Assembly (NCBI GenBank): GCA_036244855.1
Contig: BQKZ01000965.1
Coordinates: 1 to 64,000, forward strand
Source: Temnopleurus reevesii
Taxonomy: Eukaryota; Echinodermata; Echinoidea; Temnopleuroida; Temnopleuridae
DNA: 64,000 nt
Direction: 5' to 3'
Of this stretch, positions 48,365 to 61,267 are shown in pieces; positions within the stretch are counted from its first letter, which is position 1; the number at the start of each line of letters is the position of its first letter. The translations under genes were made by a program, and so were the position numbers. The notes under the pieces are model-generated. The model saw nothing but the letters and a program-made list of their open reading frames with translations, did not search any database and was not told the origin of the DNA.

Positions 48365-51130
48365 CAAAATAATGGAGCTAAAAAATAAACTTCAATCTCC
48401 AATATATTGATTTATGGAGTAACCAGACTTCATTGAAAACTTAAACAAACTTAATTACATTTATTATGTTTACTGTTTCAGATAGCTGGTCAATCAACCC
48501 TATAACTAATTCTCAAATTTTAATCAATATCCTAAAAGAATGTGGTTAGTAATAACACAATTAATTTTACATGCACCGCCCCCAGCTATGATTTTTGGTT
48601 TCCTAAATGTCATATTACAAATCTTAGTGAATTGACAGTCTTATATAACATATAAGAATCACGAAAACTCAGAGTTATTGTAGATAACATCCTTCAGGAA
48701 TGCGGTTGTTTATTGATTAGACAATCTTCATATAAATTTTTTCCAACATATATTGATTAAGTATTCTGAAAGAACCTGACATACATTTAAATAAACCGGG
48801 AAGAAAATAAATGAGAAATTTCAATCAATAAACTCTGGGAGTGTGTTTAATGCTTCAAGGAAATATAAAACTGTATTCTCTTAAACAGGAGACTGGAATA
48901 ATATATTCTTAATCAGAATCTAAGAAGAAGTTAAAGTCATGTCCAAATCTAAAGAAACCAGACAATGACGAATCTTCTTTTCTCTGTCATGAATGCGATG
49001 ACATTTATCAGATTTTATTTTTCATAAAGATTTAGCATATCATAAAAAGATTATACTTCAACTTAAATAGTTTCTTTCTCCACCTCTCTCCTCCATCTAG
49101 CTTTGTCTTTCTTTACTCTGTTTCTATTTCATTCAGGAAAACATTATCATCATCATTATAAGAATCATTGTGTATAATTTACGTTTTTTATTTTCTAAAT
49201 TTGTATAATAAGCAATAAATTCATTTTGGTTTTTTTTCCATTTCATTTCTTATCACAAGCTGTGCTTTTTTAGGGGTGTCAAACCTGTCAATTTCAGGTA
49301 TCTACTTTGTAGTTAATTGGTTTACTTGTAATCTTTGTATCATGCATTCCTGTTCTTGAATAAATTTCAATTTCATTCAACTCAATTAAAAACAAATCAT
49401 GAATTTCTTTTTAGCTCTCCATAGATATAGAATCTGGTGTATTTCATTTTCCCCTTGAAATATCAGTTTAAAACTCCTGTATGTGAATATCTAATCTACA
49501 TTCTACAAGTTTTAGTACAGCAGGAAAAAATCAATTTTTTTGATTGACTGAATTTATGTAAATTCTGTTTCTGTCATTTTCATTGTGGTATCAAATACTT
49601 TTGGATTCCTAATAATACTATTATATTATTCACCTGCGACACTCATATTTCTGATACTTTTTGGTCTCAAAGTTTCACTTTAAACCATTTCCACCTGTGA
49701 AATGTCAGAAGGACCATTAACCTCAATTCAAGGCTTGAGTGAAAATCCATTAAAGATTTCTAAATTTATGGGGGAACAAAGTGCATGAGACAGATGGGCA
49801 GATCACCTGAATACATAAACACCCAATGCTTGTGTCGAGGAATCACATCACTATTAACACTGAATTATTCATATCATTGACAAAATTCAAGATGAATGTT
49901 CAAAAGAAAACAAAATGAAATTAATGTTCCTAAAAATTCTCCTTCATTAGATGAGTTCCCTCCAAAGATCCTATCCTTTAAACGACTATCTCAAGAAAGA
50001 TGAATAATTAAGGAAGTCTCTACTAAATACAAATGGCTGACCTTATGCATAATGGGATTAAACCCCGAGAGAATGATCACAAAAAAATCATTAACTGTGC
50101 AATGAAAGGTGATCTCCTCCAGATAAAATGTTCAAGGCCTTGTGTCCCTTTGAATACAAAATAGGTAGAAGTTCTTCATTATGAACCTGTTTCCACTAAT
50201 ACATACTTTGTATTCTGTGAGATACAGAGTGAAAAAGGGTCAAATAGAGCCACAGTTATAATGTCTTTGCTTAACAAATAATAAAATCACACCATGTAAA
50301 CTTAAGATGCAAATTGGTAAAAAGCTAGTTCTCACTGCATTGAAAAGTATGAACTATGAAATTACTTCTCTTTGAGCATGAATGGATGTTTTCAAATAAA
50401 AAATTCACATGACATTTGGCAGTGGAAACAGACATGGTATGCGCCAATAGACTGAGGCTATAAGTCGTCAGCTTAAGCCCCTTTCACAAACAGTCATGAG
50501 TGTGTTTGAGAGCATCACCACTGTGTACAATATGTATATATCTTCACTGTCAATCCAATGAACGATTGTGAAAGGGGCATTAGGGAGCTCATATCCCCGG
50601 TTTAGACGTATATTAGGTTTGTTTTGAATCTTGAGAAGTGTTGCTAATCCCCTATGGCAACCTAATCTCATCAAGACTTCAAGATCACCAGCCAATAAAC
50701 TAAGAGTCTGCCATCAGAATTCAGAAAGTCGTCTCCTTAGTTTCACCTCTACCTACTTCAGTGCATTGTCTATATTCCCACTCCTTATAACAACCAAATC
50801 AACATTTGCCGTGCTTTCTGTATTCATGAATTCGGGCAGTATTTGGTGGCACAACAGGCAAAGCTATCCTTTTGATAGCACTATGAGGATAATAAATGTG
50901 TGAAAAGATGCTTGTTTCCTTTGCCTATTGGAATCAAAGTATAACACTAAAAACAAATTGCTAAGAAAAATTTATCTAATGATTCCCTTTTCACTATGTT
51001 TTCCCTTTATTTCTTTGCAAATTAACCAGGACCAACACAATTGCAATGTTGACAGTTATGTATAAATATTTAAAGAAAATCTTAGAGATATCATGACTTT
51101 TGCAAGGACATAAAAAATACAGAACTGTTG
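48365..51130. other. No recognised feature
   Basis: AT-rich sequence. AATAAATTCATTTTGG near 49213 and GAATAAATTTCAATTTC near 49357 look like retroelement or transcript 3' ends (AATAAA followed by T-rich sequence), but no coding part is attached. Reading frames at 50468-50903 are unsupported. Confidence 0.4.
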
Positions 51131-51328
51131 GAAATGCAGTTAACACGATATAAACTATTTCCGAAAATTTAACTAGAACACAGTTAATTTATATTTAATT
51201 TGTATTTAACTGTGGGGACACAACAATGACAAGCCGGTACCAAATTCAATAGCTTTATACAAAGGAGCATTGAAATTGCGTTCGACTGAACTTTTCGAAA
51301 ATACTTTATATCGTGTTAGTTGTATTTC
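51131..51328. mobile_element. MITE with ~50-bp TIRs (GATATAAA family), copy 1
   Basis: The left end GAAATGCAGTTAACACGATA, continuing TAAACTATTTCCGAAAATTT, pairs with the right end, whose complement reads GAAATACAACTAACACGATA and TAAAGTATTTTCGAAAAGTT. The interior carries ACACAACAATGACAAGCCGG. A second, more decayed copy is at 5301-5502. Confidence 0.75.
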
Positions 51329-51450
51329 TACACTTTATCCTGGGAATGAATATTTCGCAAGAGGCAAATGAAATGGAAGCTACATGTAGAAGACAAAATC
51401 CTTGCTCAAAAATCTGAAGAAAAGTGAACACAGAATGCATCTATCCAGCT

Positions 51451-51591
51451 GATTAGGGGTGCTAATATACTAATAACACATTCACATCTTCATTAGATAA
51501 AGCCAACTGATAGTAGATAAGCTAGAAATGGATAAGCTATAAAACCTGTCTATAGCATTAGAAGTCATCCAATCTATGGACAATTGCACCT
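51451..51591 (+). repeat. Direct duplication, copy 1 (ends at a single N)
   Basis: Begins GATTAGGGGTGCTAATATAC and ends GGACAATTGCACC, then T and an N at 51592. It matches 51933-52100 with about seven substitutions over roughly 139 aligned bases, and lacks the (TTTA)n insertion of copy 2. Confidence 0.9.
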
Positions 51592-51595
51592 NATT

Positions 51596-51933
51596 AACTG
51601 TTTTGCTCTTTTAGTAAAATGCATGAGACCTGCTTCTTGAAGTTCATTGACTCCAATGTGAGCCCTCGATATCTAAATCATTAATGAATCTTGCCATCTT
51701 ATTTTGAATTATGTTTAGTTTTTTAACGTCACTTTTACATAGGCTACAGAACCAAGCACCATTAGAATAATCAAATAGGCACTGTATAAGTGCAAATACT
51801 AATATACGTCTTGAACTTTTATTTAGGCAACTTCTATACCTATATATAAGAATTTAAGGCGTGAATTGGCTTTTTTGGCAATGCTATCTACTAAATCTGT
51901 CCGAGAAAGGTCACTCGACAAAGTCAATCCTAG
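51596..51933 (-). pseudogene. Non-LTR retrotransposon (LINE) reverse-transcriptase C-terminal fragment
   Basis: On the minus strand three successive frames spell the conserved C-terminal part of a LINE ORF2. The first gives LGLTLSSDLSRTDLVDSI and AKKANSRLKFLY. The second, after a frameshift near 51843, gives RSCLNKSSRRILVFALIQ, CLFDYSNGAWFCSLCKSD, VKKLNIIQNKMARFIND and then a stop. The third gives GVNELQEAGLMHF and TKRAKQL. The arrangement of LG(V/I)..S, KKA..RL.FLYR, L(I/V)..(L/F)DY...W, L..(I/V)QN(K/R)..RF and H(I/V)G..EL is typical of the region after the RT fingers/palm in CR1/L2/Jockey-like LINEs. The fragment lacks the catalytic YADD box, which would lie upstream. Two frameshifts and a stop show it is dead. 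It is immediately preceded on the plus strand by a single N (51592) and flanked by two copies of a 140-bp segment. Confidence 0.75.
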
Positions 51934-52100
51934 ATTAGGGGTGCTAATATACTAATAATACATTCATATCTTCATTTATTTATTTATTTATTTTATTGAT
52001 CATTAGATAAAGCCAATTGACAGTGGATAAGCTAGAAATGGTTAAGCTATCAAACCTGTCTATAGCATTAGAAGTCATCCAATCTATGGACAATTGCACC
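51933..52100 (+). repeat. Direct duplication, copy 2 (carries a TTTA microsatellite)
   Basis: Same segment as 51451-51591, with a 28-base insertion built on (TTTA)n at about 51976-52003. It follows directly after the LINE fragment. The unique sequence after it continues without a repeat of the material that follows copy 1. Confidence 0.9.
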
Positions 52101-52430
52101 ATTTAATACTTCTCTTAAACATGATTATATTTAAATATTTTGCTTAGCTAATTGTTATTTAATGTTCATCTATTGTCATGGTGTATTACATTCTGCATGA
52201 CAATCACATATATTTCAGATCTTACATTGATAAATGATATGCTCACAGACTCAGAACAGACATGGAAAGCGTAATGCTATAACAATGACTATCAAAACAT
52301 TTATTAATCTATGGATTGTGATTGATCTAAAAGGCTTAAGAAACTACATCAAAATAGCTTTTCTCATTATACACTATTAAAGATAAATGTTGTATTGTAT
52401 TGTATTGTATTAATTTAATCACCTAACTGG

Positions 52431-52530
52431 TTTGCTAGGCAGTTATAGCCAGGGTAATAATTTGGTACCTAGTATCAAGCGCAGTAGAGTATATCTATAA
52501 ATGGACCTATTATTATCATTTTCATCACGG
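52431..52530 (+). repeat. SINE/LINE-type 3' tail fragment
   Basis: TATAGCCAGGGTAATAATTT, TATCAAGCGCAGTAGAG, ATCTATAAATGGACC and TATTATTATCATTTT follow the order of the common AAGCGC...CTATATAAAT...(TTA)n tail of L2-clade LINEs and their SINEs. It is preceded by a (TGTAT)n run at about 52392-52410. No coding part is attached. Confidence 0.45.
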
Positions 52531-54165
52531 TAAAAGCCTGCTATTAGATAAAAGCTGCTTTTCAGCAAGGCCGTAAAAATTGACTTTGGGAGCAACAGAA
52601 CACTATGGTTAAGCAATGCAAACTATTGTTTTGAGGACAATAGCTTGCATTATGAGGCTTTGTGTAGCAAATCCAATCCACTACCACAGTCTAACCACGC
52701 CTATTGCAGGCACCAAACTAAAGAAATATTCTACTACACAAAATTTATGCTGCAATTTATTTAATGTTCAGGTTATTGTTGTAAATAAGTTTTCAAGTGT
52801 ATATGGATTAAAATGTATCTACTATTTTGGTAAAAGGGCAATGAAAATTAAGAGAAATTTATCTGAAATTGTATTTGTCATTCAAACCTACGGTCCTGTT
52901 CCTTCAAGATTACTTTTGATTGAGGATTGTACGACACACTGGCTTTCATAATGCTTATTCACCAGTAAATAACTCCAAACTTTGAGGCAAAATAAAAATC
53001 CATATGATCATGAAATTCATTGAAATACAAGCGTGTTTGGTAACTCAGGCATGGGCCTTAATGCGCAATTATAAATGTGAAAATAACTTAATGGAATTTT
53101 TATCAAACAAAACATATTTGAAAATGTGCAATACAGTACATTAAAATAACAAAGCTAGTTATGCCAAAGTGTTTTCATTAGATTAAATTCTAGCAACCGA
53201 TGTGATTTTATGATGTCTTAAAGTAAATGAAACTACACAAAATATCAGAACTAGAATTACCTAATGGTAAAAAACAAGTGGGAGAAAAATTTACCAACAA
53301 TTGTCTCAATCCCATGATACTCACTCTGTCAGTTGCATCTAATCCATACAAATTGAACTTGCATCACAACTTGCAACACCCAAATTGTAATCTACCTTAC
53401 ATATCAACGGAGAAAATCTAATAAACAATGATGGATTTACGGTGCTCACACAAAAACAGGTCAAAGATATTTCTAACAAAAGAGATTGCAATATATTTTA
53501 CAGCTTGGCCAATTACTATTTCCTGCCTATTAATACCAAGGATTATTCACTCTCACACACAATTCAATGGCTCACCAGACAGCTGACATCTAATGGAGAA
53601 AGAGAGAGCGGCGCACTTAACGTCTTATCGCTAGACTACCCAGCTCAAGAGTGACTGAAGAGGTATGACGGCTGTGCAATGCAACGACTTACACTTCATA
53701 CCATCAAAGCATAATCAAGCCCCACTTTAGATACATCGATCAGAGATTTGCATTGTGAAATGCTGTTTGATAGCAAGCTGGAAGCTGACAATAACTCACC
53801 CGTTTTCAATTCAACGATTCTATTTTCATGCCTGCCACGAAAGAGAACTAAATCTTTAGATATATTTTATTTATATATTTTTTTTCTCAGATTGATTTTA
53901 GCAATCCATTTGAAAGACGAGTAGCTGCACCTTGGATTTTCTCTCTTGGTCTGTTTTTCACTTTAACATTTTTTCCTACTTTCGATTTGATGAAAAGAGT
54001 ATGATTTCCAATCAATCCATTTGAATGGTCTCAAAGTGGTTTGCTGTGCCATAAACTTCACTCCATCCATTTTCTTTCCATTAATACTTCCTTTCAAATG
54101 TGAAGGTCTATTTACAATCATTTGATGATCACCTTCTCTTATGCACTCATCATTCTTTATCCCCC

Positions 54166-54175
54166 TTTCTCTCTC

Positions 54176-54222
<47 letters not shown>
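54166..54222 (+). repeat. (TC)n microsatellite
   Basis: Over 20 uninterrupted CT units after a short interrupted run. It lies in a pyrimidine-rich region extending to about 55.1 kb. Confidence 0.95.
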
Positions 54223-54226
<4 letters not shown>

Positions 54227-54620
54227 TCCAATTCTTGAATTGATGTTGCCTCTTACCATTTGTACCTCATATTGATTTGATTGGGAATGAATACCAGACC
54301 GTTTCTAGTGATGTTTTCCCCCATTGATTCCCATCTGGTCTCCTCATGCCACAGATATCAGTTCTGTCTCATATTGTCTACTTCATCTCTCTTGTGCTTT
54401 TCTCTCTGGCTCTTTGACATCAATGTTCTTATTTTGTCTTTTTCTTTTTCCCTACTATTCCCTTACTTCCCAGCTCTGGTCTGACTCAAACTATACACAT
54501 TGTACATCCCCCACTAGCCTTCTCTATCATTTACATTTCCATTTCTCTTTTATACATAAAACTCTACCTCCTTTACTCATGATTCCCCACCCCGACCAAC
54601 CTCCCTCCTCCCCCTCTATA

Positions 54621-54823
54621 TACTGTATAAGCCAATATTTTAGCGTACAGATATTTTCGCGATATCTGACCAGTTTGACACATTGGCGTGTTGTTATTTT
54701 CACGTTTTTGACAGTGTTTGTACACAAATGAATGTGCATCATATAGAGTGGAAATTTTCGCGAGGCCATAACCGCGAAATTCGCGAAAATAAAACCACCG
54801 CGAAAATTTCAGCTTGTACAGTA
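54621..54823. mobile_element. TTTTCGCG MITE with TACTGTA termini
   Basis: The left end TACTGTATAAGCC mirrors the right end GCTTGTACAGTA, and both edges lie in TA dinucleotides. The interior is dominated by ATTTTCGCG, CCGCGAAATTCGCGAAAAT and CCGCGAAAATTTC, giving dense CG steps in an otherwise CG-poor region and several nested hairpins. This style of element is common in marine invertebrate genomes (recollection, not verified). It is followed by a (CTAT)n microsatellite. Confidence 0.8.
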
Positions 54824-54882
54824 TATCTATCTATCTCTCTATCTATCTATGTAATTATCTATCTACCTATCCACCTCTCTTC
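54824..54882 (+). repeat. (CTAT)n microsatellite
   Basis: CTAT-type units with small interruptions directly after the TTTTCGCG MITE, possibly seeded at its insertion site. Confidence 0.85.
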
Positions 54883-54889
54883 TTTCTCT

Positions 54890-57800
54890 CCCTCTCCCTG
54901 AAATCTAACTTTCACATGGGTTTCCTGCATCACTTTCTCTTATAATTTTTCCCTCATGTCAATCTGAAGATTTCTTCATGACTTCTTCCTAAATCCATCA
55001 CAAGCTTCTCGCTTTCTCTATCTCCCACTTCCCTATCTCTAATCTCTTTCATTCTGTTCTGTCTCTCTGTATCACCTCTTTTCTACTCTCTCTTTCTATC
55101 TAGTCAAACTCCCATCTAAGTCATATCCTTCCAAACCTGGCAGTGTTCGTACTTCTCCTCATCGATACACCATTCACCAGATTGTCGCCATTCTGTCCCT
55201 TGTTCCAATTATTGCTTTCCCCTTTAGCCGGTTGCTATCCAGCCATCACGGATCATTGAGCTAATTCTCTAATGTTTTGTATTGAAATATTAATACAATA
55301 CAGCTTCCTTAATTGACTGGGGCACCAGGCCTGGGAACAGTTTGTAAAGGAAGCAAAGGACAATAAAACTTCTAGATTATTTTTATAATGGCTTTCCCTG
55401 GATGTCTCTCACTGACGACAAAAAAGCTTTCATCGCTCCTCCGCAGAAAATATAAGTAACAAGCAGTCTCTCAATGCACAAGTGATAATCACACATGAAT
55501 CTAATTAAGATCCGTCCTCTCATACTTTCTCTCTCTTTTCTTTGGCAATTCAAAAGTAGTGCTCTGTCCTTGTAATGTGAATGCACATCACCTTGAGGCA
55601 GAAGATATAAACTATTGTTATTCGATTAATCTGAAAGGCAGTTGAGTGCTGGCAATGAAAAATATCAAGATGGTTAGAGAAATTACTCCGTCAGCCGGAT
55701 ATCACCACAACTTTTAGCAAAATTTTACCATGTTCTGTGTTCTAGTATTGGGTGGGAGGAAATGCAATTTCTGTCATTCCCCATTCCTGGCTTCAACATG
55801 CAGGCCGTGTATACACAAATTAGACATTAAATACAAGAATGTAAATGTGAAAGCAAGTGAGATAACTTTAGGAAGTCTCATCTCCAAGCAGTCTATTGCT
55901 GCTGATGGACAAAAAACAATAAACTCATATAACAGTGAAGATTTTATCAATTATTTTAAAATTCTATCCAGATAGACATGATCTTCTTAACATTGTTGAA
56001 GGGTTGCAAAATGATTCCTACAGATTCAGGCATCTTCACTAACTGATCCTACATCAACAGTGTTGACCATACTAAATATGGAACAATTCAACATACTGTA
56101 TAAACCTTGTACAAAGGCAAATGTTATAAAAATATTAATTCATTCATTTTGTTAAAGAGATGAATGTCACAACAAACTAAACAATTAGATGAATGTGGAT
56201 ATTAAAAATGCTCTGAGAAATACCGCTTCAACTATCTTTCATCAATTTACCATGGGTTCAAGCCAAAGTTACCAAATCTTAAGGTGAAGAAAAGGAGAAT
56301 GCTAATACATGTATGTAATTTTCGTAACAGTTGAATGTGATGATTCTCATGCCTATTTAAGATTGATCGTCAGTTGATACATAATGATTGGACAGACTCT
56401 TATCATAAGTGGTTTCTACAGCTCTCATTCCACTAGAGCGCCTATTATCATGACTCTCATACCAGACGCAAACATCTATCAATACCCTCGTGAATGCCTC
56501 CACACTCACACAGCACACACCTACTTCTAGAGATGCAGGTATGCCAACCGTTCCAGAATATGCATGAGGTCAAAATTGAAACGTGAATAACGAAACAGCT
56601 GAACAAAAGTGAGAGAAATTAACAACAATGACCATACTCTCAGCCATACACTTGTGAGGAAAGGCTTTAATTCATATGAAAATACACCTCATGCATGTTT
56701 CGGAACAGTTGGCACCTTAAGAGATTCAGTGCTCTTGATTAAAAGCAATCCACCCCTCCCAATGGTGTTTAATCTCCTACATGTACATGTAAAGCGGGGA
56801 AAGTACACAGTGATGTGATAACTAAACAGTGGGAACTTCAGCCTCATGGAATTCAGAATGAGATGATCTTGATGTACTGCTTGCATCTAGTATTGACCCC
56901 TGTTTCTCCTAGGCTTGTTCATTGATCTGGTGTAGATATCAAACAAAATGTAATTAGAATCCATCCAAGCTGTTCCTGCTTCATGTTTGCACCACATGTT
57001 ATTGATTTTGAATGTAGAAAATAATTATAAATATTGCTCTGTGTTATTATCACATCAAAATTAAATTTACTCATTAACTATGGATATATTTCCTGTAGCA
57101 TTTTAGAGAAATAATCTAAATTATTTAATTTTTTTTTAAATAATTGTATGATGTATTTTATAGTTTGATAGCAAACATTTCCTGCCATTAATCTTTTTCA
57201 AATGCATTCGAATAGCAGCAATAATGATATTGGACAGGGAAAATTGATATCTAAACCCCCCTCCCCCCAAAAAAAAAACTGAGTCAGAGCTCTACATATA
57301 TCTTAATAGTGAAAAAATGTTGCAATATCAGTGCACACATGAGAGTTTTACTCAACCTGCACATAACTTCAACCTTGGAATATTGAAGGACTGATAACAA
57401 ACCAAACAAATTCACCATAATAGCCATTGAAATAGCATCAACTCCTTGATTTCTTAGTTCTCTGCCCGTATGAATGTGGCTTTTATCCTACATTTCAGCT
57501 GGTTGAAATGATGCTGCTTGCTTCATCCAAACAGGATTCTAAATTTGTGGTCATTGTGAGCGGGCCTACACCATGATACAAAGGTATACAACTGAAATCT
57601 GCTAAATGCTCATGTTTGCTAATTAGCTATGATATACTCTAGGCCCCTAAAGGTAAACTTAACCACAGAGATCTATTTAGAAGAACTTTAGAGGGTGTGC
57701 AGGATAGTTCTTAACACTGTCTATGACCTATCTAGGTGCACTGTTTCAACCTGCGCATTCAGAATGAGCGTAGGTAACCAAATTTTCAAAGATGATACAA

Positions 57801-59890
57801 GAACATGGGAGAATCTATTCTTAGAATAGTAGCTACCTAAAATATTGAAATGACATTTTACAGCTTTTCATAGGTGAATTTTTTAATGGCCTAAAATGAG
57901 GGAGCAACAAAACTTTTAATTGCCTACCTCTTCCCCTCAGCCCCCCCCCCAACAAATAACCTTTACCCGAAGTGGGTTGCTTTTTAAAAACTCTTTCTGA
58001 GTTGCATTAATTCAGAAGGTTGGGATTAAAAAGCTCAAGCTACAAACTTAGGCACTGCAAACAATAGGGAGCACACTCTGACTATTGTGTGTAAACTCAC
58101 ACAAAAGAACACTTCCTATAGATGTATGAAATAGTGCAAAAATGTGAACAAAACCACCACAAAGTGTTAGCAAGAACACATGACAATCATTTCACCACAC
58201 CAGGCATAATCAAATGGTATTAACAACATTTCAGGAATAGTGACTGAAAATGGGAAATGCTAAGCTATGATCAAGGCATATATTGCAACCAGAAGAAGTG
58301 ATAGGCTATGTTATTGTAGGACTGAACTATCTGAGGCTCCTCCATGTGTGACATTTGAACATGTTTTGTGTTTTGGTCAAATTACTTTTGATTTAGTGCT
58401 CTAAGAAATATACAAGATGAGCAGAAAGAGAGCAAATTATGTACAAAATCAAATCATTATTATTGTGTGAACATTCACAGTTTGATACAGATAATTTTCT
58501 TAATGAAAATAATCATGTAAATTGCCATACATCCTTAAATTGGTAACACAGTGAACATATACAAATCAATATTTTTTTCTCATAAATTGGCAATTTTAAT
58601 CTTTTTAAAACAATGTTTGTCATTGTAGATTCAATTCATAACATCATACAAAACTGGAATGCTCATGATAAGAGAATTATTTTTTTTCTCCAATTTAAGG
58701 AAGAGATATTGATTGACTTAATCGACTCTAAAACAATTCCTGTCCTGCATGGGCTAAATGATGCAAGCAAGAGCTTCACAGCTGGGCTCATGGACAACAT
58801 CACACCATTACATCATCAAAGGTGATATGTTACACTTCTATACACCTGCAGACATACTTAACATGCAGATCAATGCCTCAATTAGTGCCAAAATGATTCT
58901 GTATATCAGTGAAACTTACGCCATCAAAATGGTTATCTACATCAAGAAGGACATCACAATTATTTTCAGAATAGCGAAATAATATATAAAAGGCAAGTTA
59001 TGGCTCAGAGTTATCAGAAGTATGTTGATAAAAAATCCTTCATATAAAATGCATGCATTGTCACCTTCAGTCATACAGCCATTGACTTTCATATTTCCTT
59101 TTCAAAAAATGTCATAATCATAAGGAATATGCATAAAAAGAAACCATTATTATAATGTAATGCCATTACAAATTCAGATCTTAACATTACGTAACATATT
59201 GCTATCTAACCTAGATGTGAACAAAGCAACTATTTTCTATAACATAGTTGTAATACTATTTTATAATAAACTACACATTATTGACTTTCATCTATTTCTA
59301 TACAAATAGATAAGTGGGAGGAATACCTAGAATAGTAATGCATCCCCCCCCCCCTTTCTTGGGGTTGGGGGTTGAGGGTGTGGGAATTGCGGGAGTTGGT
59401 CTTTCAAAAACAGCTGCAAGAAAAATGTGTTTGTTACCTTCTTAAATCTCTCCCCTCTCTCTTTTTTTTCTTTGTTTTATTTTCTTCCTTTTTACTGTCA
59501 TTTTTACACAGAATGAAGATTTTAAAAGCATTGCACATGAAAGTTGACTCACAATACATTTACGTAAAGGCCATGCTCCATACATTATAGATGCAGTTTG
59601 GTAAGGCTTAATATGTCTGTTAATACATCGCCGATGGCCTGCGTAAATCATCATGCTTTCATGGGAATAAATGCTTTTAGAGTTCACAGAATATGTTAAT
59701 CACTGAACGAGGAGGACAGAATGGGTTTGCAGGAAAATGTATTGTCTTAAAATACAGAGCATGAAGATGAATTTTTGTCGCAGACACAACATGTATATGT
59801 CTAAGAAGAAACAGATATTTTGTTGTTTGCTAGGTTTTTTCAACATATACATACAGTCTAGTGCTCGTATAGAAATCATTTGTATGTAAA
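54890..59890. other. No recognised feature
   Basis: Pyrimidine-rich until about 55.1 kb, then ordinary AT-rich sequence with short chance reading frames, a C run near 57942 and a C/T/G homopolymer cluster near 59344. No exon, RNA gene or mobile-element structure is seen. Confidence 0.45.
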
Positions 59891-59899
59891 GAGGGACAA

Positions 59900-60062
59900 T
59901 GGTATTCATTGCTGATATGAAAAGAACCTTGCCCCTGGAAACCTGAACAATTAGCCGAGCTCGGAGATGATGAATTAACAGTACAAAAGAGTGAATGTTA
60001 TGGTATTCATTGTTGAATCAGGAAAATAACCTTGCATGCCCCTGGAAAACTGAAGAGTTTGA
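59900..60062 (+). repeat. Diverged tandem duplication, 101-bp offset
   Basis: GGTATTCATTGCTGATATGA followed by ACCTTGCCCCTGGAAACCTG (from 59901) recurs as GGTATTCATTGTTGAATCAG followed by ACCTTGCATGCCCCTGGAAA (from 60002). Confidence 0.7.
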
Positions 60063-60251
60063 CAAGTCTGGTGAAATGCCAAATAAATAATGAATGAATA
60101 AAGAAGAATGATAGTTCCTCAACGACGTAAATATCATACTAAAAAACAAATTGCTAAAAAAATATGTATACTCATTTCAATACGAAGTTAAGAAACTTAT
60201 TTGAATGCATACTAAGAATATGTTATATTATAACCGAGCAACTAAGATGAC

Positions 60252-60350
60252 CAAACTGTGAAAACTTGAGCAGAATCGGACAATCTATTATAGTTATGAA
60301 TTCTTTGGAGAATTTATTTCATGGAAAATCAGGTTTTTGACAGGACATCA
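60252..60350 (+). repeat. Dispersed repeat family 'CTGTGAAAATTTG', copy 3 (short)
   Basis: AACTGTGAAAACTTGAGCAG followed by AATCGGACAATCTATTATAG and ATGAATTCTTTGGAG matches the beginning of copies 1 and 2. Later parts are lost. Confidence 0.5.
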
Positions 60351-60470
60351 AGAGATGGATCGCTCAATAGAATTGCACTATTTGTTTGCAATGTGATATT
60401 TGATTTTACAATCAAGTCTGGTAGGAAGAGCAATAGGTTTCCATTTATGTGAGAGACTATCCACTGTCTT

Positions 60471-60510
60471 GCCTGTATCAACAAGTGTTGCCTGTATCAA
60501 CAAGTGTTCA
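60471..60510 (+). repeat. Perfect 20-bp tandem duplication
   Basis: TTGCCTGTATCAACAAGTG(T) occurs twice head to tail. The exact identity suggests a recent slippage event. Confidence 0.85.
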
Positions 60511-61267
60511 AAACACCAACAACAAAGCCTAATGCAGCATCTAAATGTACGCATTAGAAATCAATAGCTTACTCAGATCTCTCTGTGTGATTGTACTGTT
60601 AAAAGTTGTGCTTTTAAAACACACTTGCATTGCTTATCTAATATAAATGAATTAAACAGAACGCATTTCCGTATTAGACAGCTAATATAATTTTGTAGGA
60701 ATTTTCTCTCTATAGGTTCCTCTTCTGTTACAACTATACATATTTAAGAAAGGAGCCAGAGAGAAAACAAATGCTGCTTTCAATAGACTTTCTGAATAAT
60801 TCATGATGAAGAAGGCATATACATGTACATGTAGGGTGTAGCAATATCATAAATTATTGACAGACTCCACACAGAAACATGGTGGCATAAGAGAAAATTG
60901 AGTTACCATGGTTTAATATTGAATCACTAAGAGTTTATGACATCACACTTCACCCAAATTAGATTTGACTGTGAAATTCAACACAAAATGACGACTAATT
61001 GTATTACAGTGAAATATTTCCTAAGTAAATAAACACAGAGGAAGTGCAGTGTAGGGTATGAATTTTGAAATAATGTTGATCACTTTATCCCAAGTCTCAA
61101 AATTTGATCAGTAGATTCTTCATCTCAATGTCAAAGTATGCTGTTCTTTAACAAGAGAAAAAATGAAAACATTGGTCGGATTTAAACTTAGAGTACAAAC
61201 CTTAAGATTTCAGATACAGCAACAGAAATACGAAAACTTAAACGTACAGCGCAAAGGTGAGTAGTAC

